Positions 45,534 to 58,100 of a DNA stretch of 64,000 nucleotides are shown piece after piece (positions within the stretch are counted from its first letter, which is position 1; every line of letters starts with the position of its first letter). The position numbers and the translations under genes were made by a program. The notes under the pieces are model-generated. The model had not been told where the DNA came from, did no database searches, and saw nothing but the letters and a program-made list of their open reading frames with translations. This DNA comes from Siphonodentalium dalli (Eukaryota; Mollusca; Scaphopoda; Gadilida; Siphonodentaliidae), in NCBI GenBank assembly GCA_032622095.1, contig CP136066.1:97487319-97551318 (forward strand), written 5' to 3'.

Positions 45534-45778
45534 ACTCATTGACCAGCAGTTCCATTAGGATATGTTCAGATAATAAGTTCAACAAACGGCCATGTTTGTT
45601 GAACTTAATATCTGAAAAATTCCTACCAATGAATAGGAATCCCTCAACACTTGTATTAATTTTTCGACTCACTCACTGTTGTCTGCTTATATTTCCTGAC
45701 ATCCCTCCAGATGAATAATAGACTGTTCCAATGTGTGCTTTTATAACCCGAATGGGAGAATCCATTTAGTAGACACGA
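45534..45778. mobile_element. GTTCAACAAA-type TTAA MITE
   Basis: TTAA at 45530-45533 and 45779-45782; hairpin ataagttcaacaaa / tttgttgaactta with gataat ends; body tctgcttatatttcctgaca. Confidence 0.75.
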
Positions 45779-46030
45779 TTAATTTCATAAAGTGAGATAT
45801 GTGGGAACCCTGTGATGGTAATGTGCTAATCATGTAACCAATCCCAATGCGGAAGTCGTTACTGAAGTATCCCATGGAACATCTACCATTCTTTAAAACA
45901 TCAAAATATTTCTTTCCAAGGCACACAAAATTTAGATATCAATTTACTATCAAATTGATTATCGACTGCAGTATTTGACTGACTGCACTGAAGTAGATCT
46001 TCACTCAATGCTGACATATGGCACCAAAGC

Positions 46031-46180
46031 CTGAATTTAGTGTGTCTGACATTTGCAGAAAGAGGTCCCAGAGGGTGAATTTAATGATGCTATCCCGCAT
46101 AGCTGGCTAGCATCATAAAATTCTCCCTCTGGGAACTCATTCTGCTTTGGACTCAACTGCTATGGGAGACTAGGATAAAA
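46031..46180. mobile_element. hAT MITE (CAAGCCTG family), truncated copy
   Basis: Starts aagcctgaatttagtgtgtc; the right half is missing. Confidence 0.7.
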
Positions 46181-46592
46181 TATAAGTGGATAATTAGTTT
46201 TAATTTTGGCACTTACTTGTAATTTTCTGGTTGACCTTTAGCTGAATGCAGAGTTTAGTTTAATAAGTATTTATTCCATGAATGATACATACATATAATA
46301 ATCCCAACTCAGATTGGTGTCCACTTGATTTAGACAATATTGATTATAATTTTCATACTTAGTTGCCCCCGGTAATGTAGTTAAACTGTATTTCAATCTC
46401 AATTCACACTAATTATCATTGTTATTTTGGCTGGCCTCTCATTTTAATTTATTTGTTCATTGCATTTATTTCCATATCATGTTCTATCCGTCAACATGTT
46501 TAGGCACCGACCTATCCCCAGCCCACCTACCGTTCTCTGTCCTTTATTGCACCTCTCATTGGAAGGGACCCACATAGTGGCTTAGTCTTTAA

Positions 46593-46833
46593 CCGTTTCA
46601 TTACGGGAGCTGCGCTGGTGGATCATTAAAGATCCTGTGCTATGCATTCTCTTATATATGTGAGTCTCCCATAGGGAGCCTCGCATATATAAGAGAATGC
46701 ACTGGCTTTCAAGAATAAGGTCAATATTTTTAGGCCAATGTATTCTCTTATATATGGGAGACTCGCATATTTATAAGAGAATGCATTGGCACAGGGTATT
46801 TGCTCAATTCAGGTGCTCCAGTTATGGAAAGGC
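46593..46833 (-). mobile_element. Twin-hairpin MITE (CCCTTCCATGAC type), inverted
   Basis: TTAA at 46589-46592; right border degraded. Hairpins ~46635-46705 and ~46732-46795. Confidence 0.8.
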
Positions 46834-46925
46834 TATTATCACTACAGGGATTTGATTTGGCAGTAGAACCACGTCTCAGTAAAGAGGTCAGGTCACCGGA
46901 TCAACAAGCCGGCGAATTTGATTAA

Positions 46926-47123
46926 GTGTTAGGAAATGTTCAGATAATAAGTTCAACAAACGTTGTTGAACTTATCTGAATGTTTCACACCAAAGAATAT
47001 GAATTCTGCTATTGTATTATCTGCCGTCTGCTTTTATTTCCTGAACATCCCTCAAAATAGATAATAGACCATTCTGATGTGTACTTGTAACATTATGTGG
47101 GAGAATCCATTAGTATAGAAAGG
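46926..47123. mobile_element. GTTCAACAAA-type TTAA MITE
   Basis: TTAA at 46922-46925, TTGA on the right. Hairpin aagttcaacaaacgttgttgaactt in shortened form; ends tatagaaaggg. Confidence 0.75.
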
Positions 47124-47199
47124 GTTGAGGGAGCTTTCAAATGTCATATAATGACATTTTAAACACTCTGCAACATTCATAGCAGGTCTATCCCTTTAA

Positions 47200-47297
47200 G
47201 CCTTTCAGTGCCAAGTCCGATTTTTGTATCAACCATATTTCCTTGATCATTTTTAAAATATGGGTTGATACAAAAATCGGACTTGGCACTGAAAGGG
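47200..47297. mobile_element. Minimal 98-bp palindromic TTAA MITE (CTTTCAGTGCC type)
   Basis: TTAA at 47196-47199 and 47298-47301. Almost entirely two arms, gcctttcagtgccaagtccg and inverse, joined by a short loop near 47245-47255. Confidence 0.88.
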
Positions 47298-47441
47298 TTA
47301 AGCCAGGAAGCTATCATGCTGATATCATGCTTTGTTTTGTTTTATTTACTTAAATTATACTATCATCATGGCGTATGTTATGTAGATATGTTCGTTATTG
47401 TCCAAATAATTCATTAGACTCAGTATGTTAAAGATGTTCTA

Positions 47442-47610
47442 CGGTAATGCCCTAAATAATCGACTGCTTAACCACAGCAAGATTATTGGTAATTTTTCAG
47501 AATTTAATCGGAAATATGGCTTGTTGCATTTATCAATGAATGGCAACAAGCCATATTTCTGACTAAATCCTGAAAAGTTACCCATAATTCTGCTGTGGTT
47601 AAGGAGTCTG
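47442..47610. mobile_element. TA palindromic MITE (CAGTAATG), copy 4, right end lost
   Basis: Starts cggtaatgccctaaataatc; the right arm breaks off after gtggttaaggagt. Confidence 0.8.
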
Positions 47611-49037
47611 ACAAGTTTTATATAGTTTTCTGGGTATAAAATAATAAGTATGAATCAGAAGACCCCTGCCCAGAAACGCTACTATCAATTAATATTGATT
47701 TTATTTTGAATTTTCTGGTATGATATACATACAATAAATTTGGAACATTTTTATGGCTATCGTTCGTTCGGGGCGTAGCTTACAAGATAACTCCATCTAA
47801 AAATTCTTATAAATAATGTCCCAATTTATTATCGCATTATATAAGAAAATATTGATATAAAATCAATAATAATTAATAAAAGTGTTTCTGGACAGGTGTC
47901 TTATATTTATTATTTGATAACCCGAAAACTATATTCAGAAAGAGACAAACCATCTTTAACTTACAGGTCATGAGACTAATTAGGGGATAAATGGATAAAA
48001 CTATTTGTATAAATCAGTTGGATTTTTGCCCAAGTTAATTATGATAAGACGGTATATCAAGAACTGAATGGGTCGAGTTGTATCTGGATGCAATAGAAAC
48101 TAGTGTTACAACATCATTCAGTTCAAACACATGTGTGTCCATTTAATAGCATCGTAGAGGCATAGGCATGCATGTTGCCCAAGTAATTGATCTGTTGTTT
48201 CCAACAACGATATTTGCATTACAACAGATTACAATAATATTTATTGAACACCGAAATTTGTTGTATTTCCAAAAAGCTATGAATGTGTAATAACATCTCA
48301 AATTATTATGTTCTGAAATTTGACTGCTGTGGGTATATTGGTGTATTTACAATCATATTCTTTTCCTTTTCTTTTTTTTTTAATATCAAAGTTCAACAAT
48401 TTTGAATTTCCCCAACAAACAAAAATCTGGTATTTTTTTCTTTTCTTAAAATTGTTGGCATCTTGGGTTCATTTGCTTTTACTTTTATGTCATACTGATT
48501 AATGTACTCTGAAAATGAGAAAGTGCTGAGTCCTTACTCCCAGTCTTATCATAAAAAAAACTTGGAAAGAAATGGAGACTAGAAGCTTTACTCACCTGGC
48601 CCCTGTTATCTCAAATCAATCAACCAGTGTCTTCTTCCTTGTACATGTAATCTGACATGCAATGTTGTCTTGAGCTCAACTTTTCTAAATTATAGACCAT
48701 ATCCTTTAAAACTGCAAGCTTGCATCAAGCTAGATCTATATAGAAATTACATGTTCTGTTCAAGCTAGTTGTATATTGTTTTCATTCAGGGTAAACTCGT
48801 ACTTCATGATAGCTTTTTGTATTTTTTCCCCATTTTGAATTAAAGAAATACAGGTATTACTAAATTGTTTTGATAAAATTGGCATAAATATTGGTATATT
48901 CTCTTGTAATTTATAAGACATCAACTGATTAGTTATAAATATGACCTTTCAATGGTGTGTTCGACCTATCAGTCTGCTAAGTGGAAATGAAAAGTTATTA
49001 TTTCTATATTCTATTATAAAAGCATTGTTTGAAAATA
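47611..49037. other. Intergenic sequence, no gene recognised
   Basis: AT-rich, apparently unique. A longer weak inverted pair (cagaaacgctactatcaatt / aattaataaaagtgtttctg, about 47671-47895) suggests another foldback element. Confidence 0.45.
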
Positions 49038-49041
49038 TTAA

Positions 49042-49254
49042 CCCTTCGAAACAAGTACTCACTGACGAGTAGTTATCCCTAAGGACCATTTGTTGAACTT
49101 TTATCTGAACATTTCCCTCCAATAAATAGGGCTCCTGTAATTGCATTATATGCCGTCTGCTTATTTTTCCTGAAAACGCCTCAACATGAATAATAGACCA
49201 TTCCAGTGTAGACATTTATAACTGAGTGGGAGAATCCATCTAGTAAAGAAAGGG
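49042..49254. mobile_element. GTTCAACAAA-type TTAA MITE, complete copy
   Basis: TTAA at 49038-49041 and 49255-49258; ends cccttcgaaacaagtact and tctagtaaagaaaggg. Shares its right TTAA with the next MITE. Confidence 0.85.
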
Positions 49255-49258
49255 TTAA

Positions 49259-49536
49259 CTCTTTCAGTGCCAGGGGCCGATCTCATCGGCCCTAATTTAC
49301 GGTCTGTAGAGTGCCAGGGCCGATAAAATCTGGCACTGAAAGAGTTAAAGAATATAAGAAAAAATTATTAAAATTGTAAAAAATTGTAAAAAAATAATAA
49401 CAAATGATGAAAATTTGTTAGACCAATGCATTCTCTTATATATGCGAGGCGACCTATGGTCGACTCGCATATTAAGAGAATGCATTGGCACAGGGTATTT
49501 GGGTTGATACAAAAATCGGACTTGGCACTGAAAGGG
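49259..49536. mobile_element. TTAA MITE(s) of CTTTCAGTGCC type with one hairpin module
   Basis: TTAA at 49255-49258, an internal TTAA at 49345-49348, and 49537-49540. The first 86 bp alone is a small palindrome (ctctttcagtgcc ... ggcactgaaagag); the rest carries a hairpin (49420-49488) and a second ggcactgaaaggg end. Confidence 0.8.
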
Positions 49537-49817
49537 TTAACACAATCCAAAGGGGTGCAGATGACCTGTGATAGATGAACAATATTTCACAACCCACATT
49601 CAAAAAAGCTGATGTGATTCAATTTACAAACTCATTAAAAATTTTAAAGGCGATTTATTTATTTGTTATTGAGCACATATTGGTAAAATATAAATAATAC
49701 TCAGTCACAGTTGGCGTTTTTAGGATTATGATTTGGCAGCTGCCTAAATAAAATTATAAAAATGTCAACTGCAGGCTGAGTATTTTTAGCTAGGCTGTAT
49801 AGTGTAATCACATTTAA

Positions 49818-50079
49818 CCCTTCCATGACTGGAGCTTCCTGAAATTTTGCGAAAACCATGTGCCAATGCATTCTCTTTATATATGTGAGTCTCCCACAGG
49901 GAGCCTCGCATATACATGTATAAGAGAATACATTGCCCTAACAATATTTATCTTAACCATGTAAGCCAATGCATTTTCTTATATATGCATGGTTCCCCAT
50001 GGGAGACTCATATATACAAGATAATGCACTGGCACAGGATCTTTAAAGCTGCACTAGTGCAGCTCCCATCATGAAAGAG
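49818..50079. mobile_element. Twin-hairpin MITE (CCCTTCCATGAC type)
   Basis: TTAA at 49814-49817 and 50080-50083. Two hairpins with loop cccacagggag and ccccatggga. Intact internal ggatctttaaagctgcac. Confidence 0.9.
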
Positions 50080-50532
50080 TTAAAGTAAATAAATTTCTTT
50101 AATATTGTCCAATTGGCAGATTTCCTGGGTCTAACACACCAGTGGGAGTCAATGCAAACGAATTAACATTACATCATATTGCCTAATTTATTAATGGAAG
50201 TATTATCATTCATGCCTGGTGCTTCAACTATTTGTCAGTTTGTTATACTTTTGTATTTGTGGACATTTGTTTTATGAATCATGTGAAAAGGAAGCTTAGA
50301 AAGCATGTGTTTTAATCATAAGGTACTTGTAGCAAGCAGAGCTGAGTCCTGGTACAATTCACTTCTTAAGTCTTTTAGAATTAGCATTCGTTTGTTGGAT
50401 GAACGAATTTCAGTACATCAGGATGTCAACATTGACCACTGGATAGTTTCCTTTAATGTGGTCTCAGTCATAATTGTACATAAAAAAGTCTGCTGTTGAT
50501 CAAATATCTGATTAATGTTGTCCCCTGTTTAA

Positions 50533-50785
50533 CCCTTCCATGACTCGAGCTTCCTGAAATTTTTTGAAAACCCTGTGCCAATGCTTTCTCTTTATATATG
50601 CGAGTATCCCATAGGAAGCCTTCCATATATATAAGAGAATGCATTGGCCTAACAATATTTACATTGACCATGTAAGCCAGTGCATTCTCCTATATATGCA
50701 AGGCTCCCTATGAGAGACCCGCATATATAAGAGAATGTACTGGCACAGGATCTTTAATGCTGCACCAGCTCCCATCATTAAAGGG
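50533..50785. mobile_element. Twin-hairpin MITE (CCCTTCCATGAC type)
   Basis: TTAA at 50529-50532 and 50786-50789. The internal ggatctttaatgctgcacc gives the empty-site form of the insertion seen at 29242-29461. Confidence 0.92.
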
Positions 50786-50841
50786 TTAAAGTGATATTTA
50801 AGCCACAGTCATTTATAGTTTATGAATAAATATAAGTTGTA

Positions 50842-51284
50842 CAAGCTTTGAAATAGTGTCTGTATGCTGAATGAGGTCCCCAGAGGGTGAATTTAGTGAT
50901 GCTATCCCACATGGTTGGCTAGCATCACCAAATTAACCATCTGGGAACCTCATTCTGCTGGCTGAGGCCTCAACTGCTATGTGAGACCAAGGTTCAGATT
51001 GACGTTCCACCAGTTGAAGTTGGTGATGTTCACCCATTAGTCACCTCAATTATGCATTTTATCTTCTGCAAATTAGGGGAGATAGAAACTGAACAGAAGG
51101 GAAAAAGTAACTAAAAACAATTTTAATTTGAGACTATATATACTTCCCAGAAGATGAGGCCTAAGCAGAATCAGGTCCCCAGAAGGTAAATTTAGTGATG
51201 CTAGCCTGCTGTGTGGGGTAGCGTGACTAAATTCACCCTCTGAGGACTTCATTCTGCAAATGACAGACACTATTTCAAGGCTTG
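50842..51284. mobile_element. hAT MITE (CAAGCCTG family), copy 5
   Basis: Ends caagctttgaaatagtg and cactatttcaaggcttg; flanks AAGTTGTA and AAGCTGTA (7 of 8). Confidence 0.88.
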
Positions 51285-51566
51285 AAGCTGTATACATTAC
51301 TAAGGAACATTCCTCAGTAATTCATACAACTTATACTTACTGATAATTTCCCAAGGACTGTGCTTCAAGCTTTAAAAACTATCCAATATAAAAAATTGCT
51401 CATATCCATTATCATACATGCCTCAAATTATAATGTATCAGTGTTAAAATTCACAGCTGAATACAAAGTTGATTTGATGAGTGAAAAGCATTCACATGCC
51501 TAGCAGATTAGATTTGGAAATCCTGGTTACTGGAACCATAATAAACATTTCGAGAACTTAGATATA

Positions 51567-51752
51567 CAGTAATGCCCTAAATAATAGACTCCTTAACCAC
51601 AGGATAATTATGTGTAATTTTTCAGGATTTAGTCCGAAATATGGCTTGTTGCCATTCATCAGAAAGCTCTCAGTGAGAGCGTTCCGACGAATGGCGGCAA
51701 CAAGCCATATTTCCAACTGTGGTTAAGGAGTCGATTATTTAGGGCATTACTA
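51567..51752. mobile_element. TA palindromic MITE (CAGTAATG), copy 5
   Basis: TA at 51565-51566 and 51753-51754; the right arm is shortened after catatttccaactg. Confidence 0.85.
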
Positions 51753-51754
51753 TA

Positions 51755-52390
51755 CTTCTCAATAGAACCTAGAGGCAAATCAGTGCACTGACAAAACTTT
51801 AAACCTGCACAATTTTATGAACATTGTTGATGTGGCTAATGATTTGCATGTTGGACAATACGTGTCTATTTTTGGACAATTATCATTTGAATTTCAAGAA
51901 AGCCACCTTCAAAAATGATTGTTTGGTTCATGTTCAATGGAAAAAAAAACAACTTTTGACTACCGGTATACAATTTTAAATATTGTTAAAATTTATCCAT
52001 GTGAGCTCATTAATGACATTATGCCCCTTTCCACACTAAACAGATCTTTGATAAATAGCAGCCTTATATATTTTGCATATAGTATCTTTATGAAAGCGTT
52101 GAAATCTGTTGAAGTTGACAATGTTCGCTGTTAAAGAATTTGTTTATTGAATTCAGTAGTTTTGTGTTAATTTTAAAAGGCCTGTCCACAACAAATGTCA
52201 AAGCACAAAGACTCACCAAGAGGCTTCGTCATTGGGAATGCATATTAAATAAGTTTTCCAAAGATTGACGATAACAATATTGAGCCACATAGAGTGGCTA
52301 GATTACTGCTCGAGTATCAAGATTTGAAGAACTTGTGTATTTTCGATTGAAACATGGTGGAAAAATATGAAAATTTGTAAATGGGACGTC
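51755..52390. other. Intergenic sequence, no gene recognised
   Basis: A 71-codon frame (51919-52134) has no recognisable motif. Confidence 0.45.
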
Positions 52391-52401
52391 ACAAATGTTA
52401 G

Positions 52402-52636
52402 CCCTTCAATGACTGGAGCTTCCTCAAATTTCGAAGACCCTGTGCCAATGCATTCTCTTATATATTCTCGCATATATAAGAGAATACATTGGCCTTGCAA
52501 TATTTACCTTGACCTTGTAAGCCAGTGCATTCGCTTATATATGTGATGCTCCCTATGGGAGACTCATATTATATAAGAGAATGCACTGGCATAGGGTCTT
52601 TAATGCTGCACCAGTGCAGCTCCAGTCATGAAAGGA
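52402..52636. mobile_element. Twin-hairpin MITE (CCCTTCCATGAC type)
   Basis: TTAG at left (degraded TTAA), TTAA at 52637-52640. The first hairpin has lost its loop (tatatattctcgcatatata). Confidence 0.85.
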
Positions 52637-52735
52637 TTAAACTCATGTGACGGTCCAATGACCCTTTGTGAGTAACAATGTAAATGTAAAAAAGTCATAT
52701 ATCCATATCAATTGGAAACCTGGTCGGTATGTTAA

Positions 52736-52862
52736 CCCTTTCATGATGGGAGCTGCGCTGATGCAGCATTAAAGATCCTGTGCCAGTACATTCCCTGTGG
52801 GAGACTCGCATATATAAGAGAATACATTGGCACAGGGTTTTCGCAAAATTTCAGGAAGCATT
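52736..52862 (-). mobile_element. CCCTTCCATGAC-type MITE, inverted, half-length
   Basis: TTAA at 52732-52735; one hairpin half (ggagactcgcatatataag) and the inner arm tttcgcaaaatttcaggaag; the far end is missing. Confidence 0.75.
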
Positions 52863-53997
52863 TTTTTTTTCGCAGTATCCTCTATGTAAGTCGCATGTAC
52901 AGATTGTGCACACTGCATAGTTGTAGATTTCCGAACACTTGATGTTCATTTGAAACATAATTGTGTGAACAAATTTTGATCACGAGGAAACTGAAGTTTA
53001 GTATCTTGTATCTTGGAGAAAGTCACATCCTTGAAGATCGAGGTTGATTCCAAATTATTTGAAAATATTGAAGCTTACTTGAATCACATTTCTTCATTTA
53101 TTCTATAACTGAAAGTATTTTCAGGACCGTACTTCAATGATGTGATACATGAAAACTAGAAAAGGTGCATTTTCTTTTCTGACCAGGATGTTTAAATGAC
53201 TAAATTCTCACAATTTTTTCCGTATGTTAAGTATGGGTCATCTAACATAAATAAGTTTAAATTTAATACAGATGTTGTAAAGAACATAGTAAATACAGTA
53301 ATGTGATGATTTTGTTGTGTAAAGGCCTTTTGGTTTTTTTTCTACTTGTAAAAACATACATTTTAAAGAAACTACATGTATACCCATTGTAGTATACATC
53401 AGAGAAAAACTTGCTAATTTAAATCTTAATTGATCCGTTTGGTTCATTTGACCATCTTCTATGGCATATGTAAAATTTAAACTAAAAGCGAACCTGTTTG
53501 AAATCCAAAACTATTAGGCAAACTTATGACATATATTTGATTTAGTTTACAGACTATTAAAAGTTAGCCGACTTGCAAAGTAAAACATATACTAGTACTG
53601 CCAATATTGACTGTCTTCTCTTTTTAGAATAATGTCAAGATTGATTAACTAGCTGTTTGTTGCATACATATCTGGATGCTACACAAACAGAACAAAATTA
53701 TAGACTTTCAAAGATATATGTAAATCTGCTAGGGTAATTAATCTAAAGCCAGTTATTGTAGCAAAGTGAATGAAATTTGATGGCAACAGTCTTTTTTTTA
53801 TTCATATTCATATATTTCCACGGCATATCTGGCATTTTTTATACTGTTTGAATACCTCTGACAAATTTCAGCATAAAATTTCTACTTGCCCTCACCAAAC
53901 GTATCTTACATGAAGTTTTCCTCCTTCAAAAAACCTATAAAATTAATAGGGCTGTGCACAAAGATTCATCGCAATATGCTAATACCACTATACACTA
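52863..53997. other. Intergenic sequence, nothing recognised
   Basis: AT-rich unique sequence without open frame of note or repeat ends. Confidence 0.5.
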
Positions 53998-54005
53998 CTC
54001 TTGTT

Positions 54006-54322
54006 CAAGTCTGGAAATAGTGTGTCTGACCTTCGCAGAATGAGGTCCCCAGAGGGTGAATTTGGTGATGCTATTCCGCACAGCAGGCTAGCATCACCAA
54101 ATTCACCATCTGGGAATCTCTAGTGATGCGGGCCACCCTAGGTGAAGGGTGGTCCAGGCCATTCCGATGCTATAAATACTTCCCAGAAGATGAGGCCTAA
54201 GCAGAATTACATCCCCAGAGGGTGAGTTTGGTGATGCTAGCTAGCTGTGCGGGGCAACATCACTAAATTCACCCTCTTGGGACCTCATTCTGCAAATGTC
54301 AAACACACTATTTCCAGCCTTG
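54006..54322. mobile_element. hAT MITE (CAAGCCTG family), copy 6, perfect 8-bp duplication
   Basis: Ends caagtctggaaatagtg and cactatttccagccttg; CTCTTGTT on both sides (53998-54005, 54323-54330). Confidence 0.9.
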
Positions 54323-54374
54323 CTCTTGTTATAATATTCCATTGTGTCAAAAATACAATGAAAACAGAGAATTA

Positions 54375-54588
54375 CAGTAATGCCCTTAATAATCGACTCC
54401 TTAACCACAGCAGAATTATGGGTAACTTTTCAGGATTTAGTCGGGAAATATGGCTTGTTGCCATTCATCGGAAAGCTCTCAGTGAGGGCTCTCCGGTGAA
54501 TGGCAACAAGCCATATTTCTGACTAAATCCTGAAAAGTTACCCATAATTCTGCTGTGGGTAAGGAGTCGATTATTAAGGGCATTACTG
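54375..54588. mobile_element. TA palindromic MITE (CAGTAATG), copy 6, complete
   Basis: TA at 54373-54374 and 54589-54590; two ~100-bp arms nearly perfect. Confidence 0.9.
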
Positions 54589-55194
54589 TACAACTTTACT
54601 CTGGGATGAGGAAATATTCAAAATCAATGATCTATATAAATCATCGAGAGTGGTCAGGAGTCAATAAAAAATGTTTACAAATAGACAAAGCATATAGGCC
54701 TTTCCAAGCAACATGTAATGCATGTGATTTGTCGCACATACTGGTGGGAAGGGCTTGATCATGAAGTGTTGCAGCCCTAATATTTTAGACCCTACATACA
54801 TTGTGATATGGTTTTGTTTCATGTTGAATGGTATTTGATAAAACAAGTCATTTTCTGGACAATTAAATGTTCATATTCTTCTACATGTGTTTTCTTTACT
54901 CGTCTTTTCTTTACTCGTCTTGATTTCAGAAATACAAATTTCCACACTCCCCATAGTATCCCTTTCTTTGCTAAATGGATTCTTCCACCCAGTTATAAAA
55001 GTATATATTGGATTAGTGTATTATTCATTTGCAATGGTGTTCAAGAAAAATGAGCAGATGGCAGACGAAAAGATAATATGAAAGTGTCAATGACACTGTA
55101 GCTCAACTTGGAAAGGGAATAATTTAATGTATTACAGTCAATGGAGCCATTAGGAATGTGGAAAGTTGAATATCTAATACATGTTTATAGACAT

Positions 55195-58100
55195 GAAGAG
55201 AAAAGTAAAATCCAAGATGGCTGCTGACGGCCTTGTTTTCGGCCGAATGACCCCAAAATGAGTCGTTCCCATCTACATGTCATCTTTAACATCCATGACA
55301 AATTTTATGACGATCAGACTAAAGGTATGACATGTAGCCCGTGCTAAAGAATTTAGCCATACAAAGAGTAAAATCCAAGATGGCTGCTGGCGGCCATGTT
55401 TTCGGCCGATTGACCCCAAAATGAGTCGTTCCCATCTACATGTCATCGTTAACATCCATGACAAATTTTATGATGATCAGACTAAAGGTACGACCTGCAG
55501 CCCGTGCTAAAGAATTTAGTCATACAAAGAGTAAAATCCAAGATGGCTGCTGGCGGCCATGTTTTTTGACCGAATGACCCCAAAATTACTCGTTCCCATC
55601 TACATATCAATATTATCATCCATGACAAATTTCATGATGATCAGAAGAACAGTACGACCTGTGGCCCGTGCTAATGGATTAAATGTTTAAATCCAATATG
55701 GCCGCTGCGGCCATGTTTTTTGTCCGAATGACCCCAAAATGACTCGTTCCCATCTACATTCCAATTTCAACAACCATGACAAATTTTATGATGATCAGAC
55801 TAAAGGTACGACCTGTAGCCTGTGCTAAAGGATTTAGTCATACAAAGAGTAAAATCCAAGATGGCTGCTGGCGGCCATGTTTTTTGGCCGAATGACCCCA
55901 AAATGACTAGTTCCCATCTACATGTCATTGTTAACATCCATGACACATTTTATGATGATCAGACAAAAGGTACGACCTGCAGCCCGTGCTAAAGAATTTA
56001 GTCATACAAAGAGTAAAATCCAAGATGGCTGCTGGCGGCCATGTTTTTTGGCCGAATGACCCCAAAATTACTCGTTCCCATCTACATGTCATTATTAGCT
56101 CAACTTTACTTTGTAAAGTTTGAGCTATTGCCATGGCTTTGTCGTCCGTCGTCCGTGTGCGCGTGTGTGCGTGTGTACGGGCGGCGTCAACAATAGAGGC
56201 TACAGGTCGTACCTTTGATCGGATCATTATGAAATTTGTCATAGCTGTTGACATCAACATTTGTACCGGAATGATTCATTTTGGGGTCATTCGGAAAAAA
56301 AACATGGCCGCCAGCGGCCATCTTAGATTTCAAAATTCAATCCATTAGCACGGGCTACAGGCCGTACTGTTCGTCTGATCGTCATGAAATTTGTCATGGA
56401 TGTTAATATTGACATGTAGATGGGAACGAGTAATTTTGGGGTCATTCGGCCAAAAAACATGGCCGCCAGCAGCCATCTTCGATTTTACTCTTTGCATGAC
56501 TAAATCCTTTAGCACGGGCTACAGGTCGTACCTTTAGTCAGATCATCATAAAATTTGTCATGGATGTTAACAATGACATGTAGATGGGAATGAGTCATTT
56601 TTGGGTTATTCGGGCAAAAAACATGGCCGCCAGCAGCCATCTTGGATTTTACTCTTTGTATGACTAAATCCTTTAGCACGGGCTACAGGTCGTACCTTTA
56701 GTCTGATAATCATGAAATTTGTCATGGCTGTTGAAATTGGAATGTAGATGGGAACGAGTCATTTTGGGGTCATTCGGACAAAAAACATGGCCGCCAGTGG
56801 CCATCTTTGTTTTCAAAATTCAATCCATTAGCACGGGCCACAGGTCGCACTGTTCGTCTGATCATCATGAAATTTGTCATGGATGTTAATATTGACATGT
56901 AGATGGGAACGAGTTATTTTGGGGTCATTCGGCCCAAAAACATGGCCGCCAGCAGCCATCTTGGATTTTACTCTTTGTATGACTAAATTCTTTAGCACGG
57001 GCTACAGGTCGTACCTTTAGTTTGATCATCATAAAATTTGTCATGGATGTTAACAATGACATGTAGATTGGAACAAGTCATTTTGGGGTCATTCGGCCAA
57101 AAAACATGGCCGCCAGCAGCCGTCTTGGATTTTACTCTTTGCATGACTAAATCCTTTAGCACGGGCTACAGGTCCTACTTTTAGTCTGATCATCATAAAA
57201 TTTGTCAATAATGTTAATAATCACATGTAGATGGGAACGAGTCATTTTGGGGTCATTCGGACAAAAAACATGGCCGCCAGCAGCCATCTTGGATTTTACT
57301 CTTTGTATGACTAAATCCTTTAGCACGGGCTACAGGTCGTACCTTTAGTCTGATCATCATAACATTTGTCATGGCTGTTGATATTGGAATGTAGATGGGA
57401 ACGAGTCATTTTGGGGTCATTCGGACAAAAAACATGGCCGCCAGTGGCCATCTTGGATTTCAAAATTTAATCCATTAGCACGGGCCACAGGTCGTACTGT
57501 TTGTCTGATCATCATGAAATTTGTCATGGATGATAATATTGACATGTAGATGGGAACGAGTAATTTTGGGGTCATTCGGCCAAAAAACATGGTCGCCAGC
57601 AGCCATCTTGGATTTTACTCTTTGTATGACTAAATCCTTTAGCACAGGCTACAGGTCGTACATTTAGTCTGATCATCATAAAATTTGTCATGGATGTTAA
57701 TATTGACATGTAGATGACATGTAGATGGGAACGAGTACTTTTGGGGTCATTTGGCCGAAAAACATGGCCGCCAGCAGCCATCTTGGATTTCACTCTTTGT
57801 ATGACTAAATCCTTCAGCACGGGCTACAGGTTGTATCTTTAGTCTGATCATCATAAAATTTGTCATGAATGTTAATAATGACATGTAGATGGGAACGAGT
57901 CATTTTGGGGTCATTCGGCCAAAAAACATGGCCGCCAGCAGCCATCTTGGATTTTACTCTTTGTATGACTAAATCCTTTAGCACGGGCTACAGGTCGTAC
58001 CTTTAGTCTGATCATCATAAAAAATTTCATGGCTGTTGAAATTGGAATGTAAATGGGAACGAGTCATTTTGGGGTCATTCGGACAAAAAACATGGCCGCT

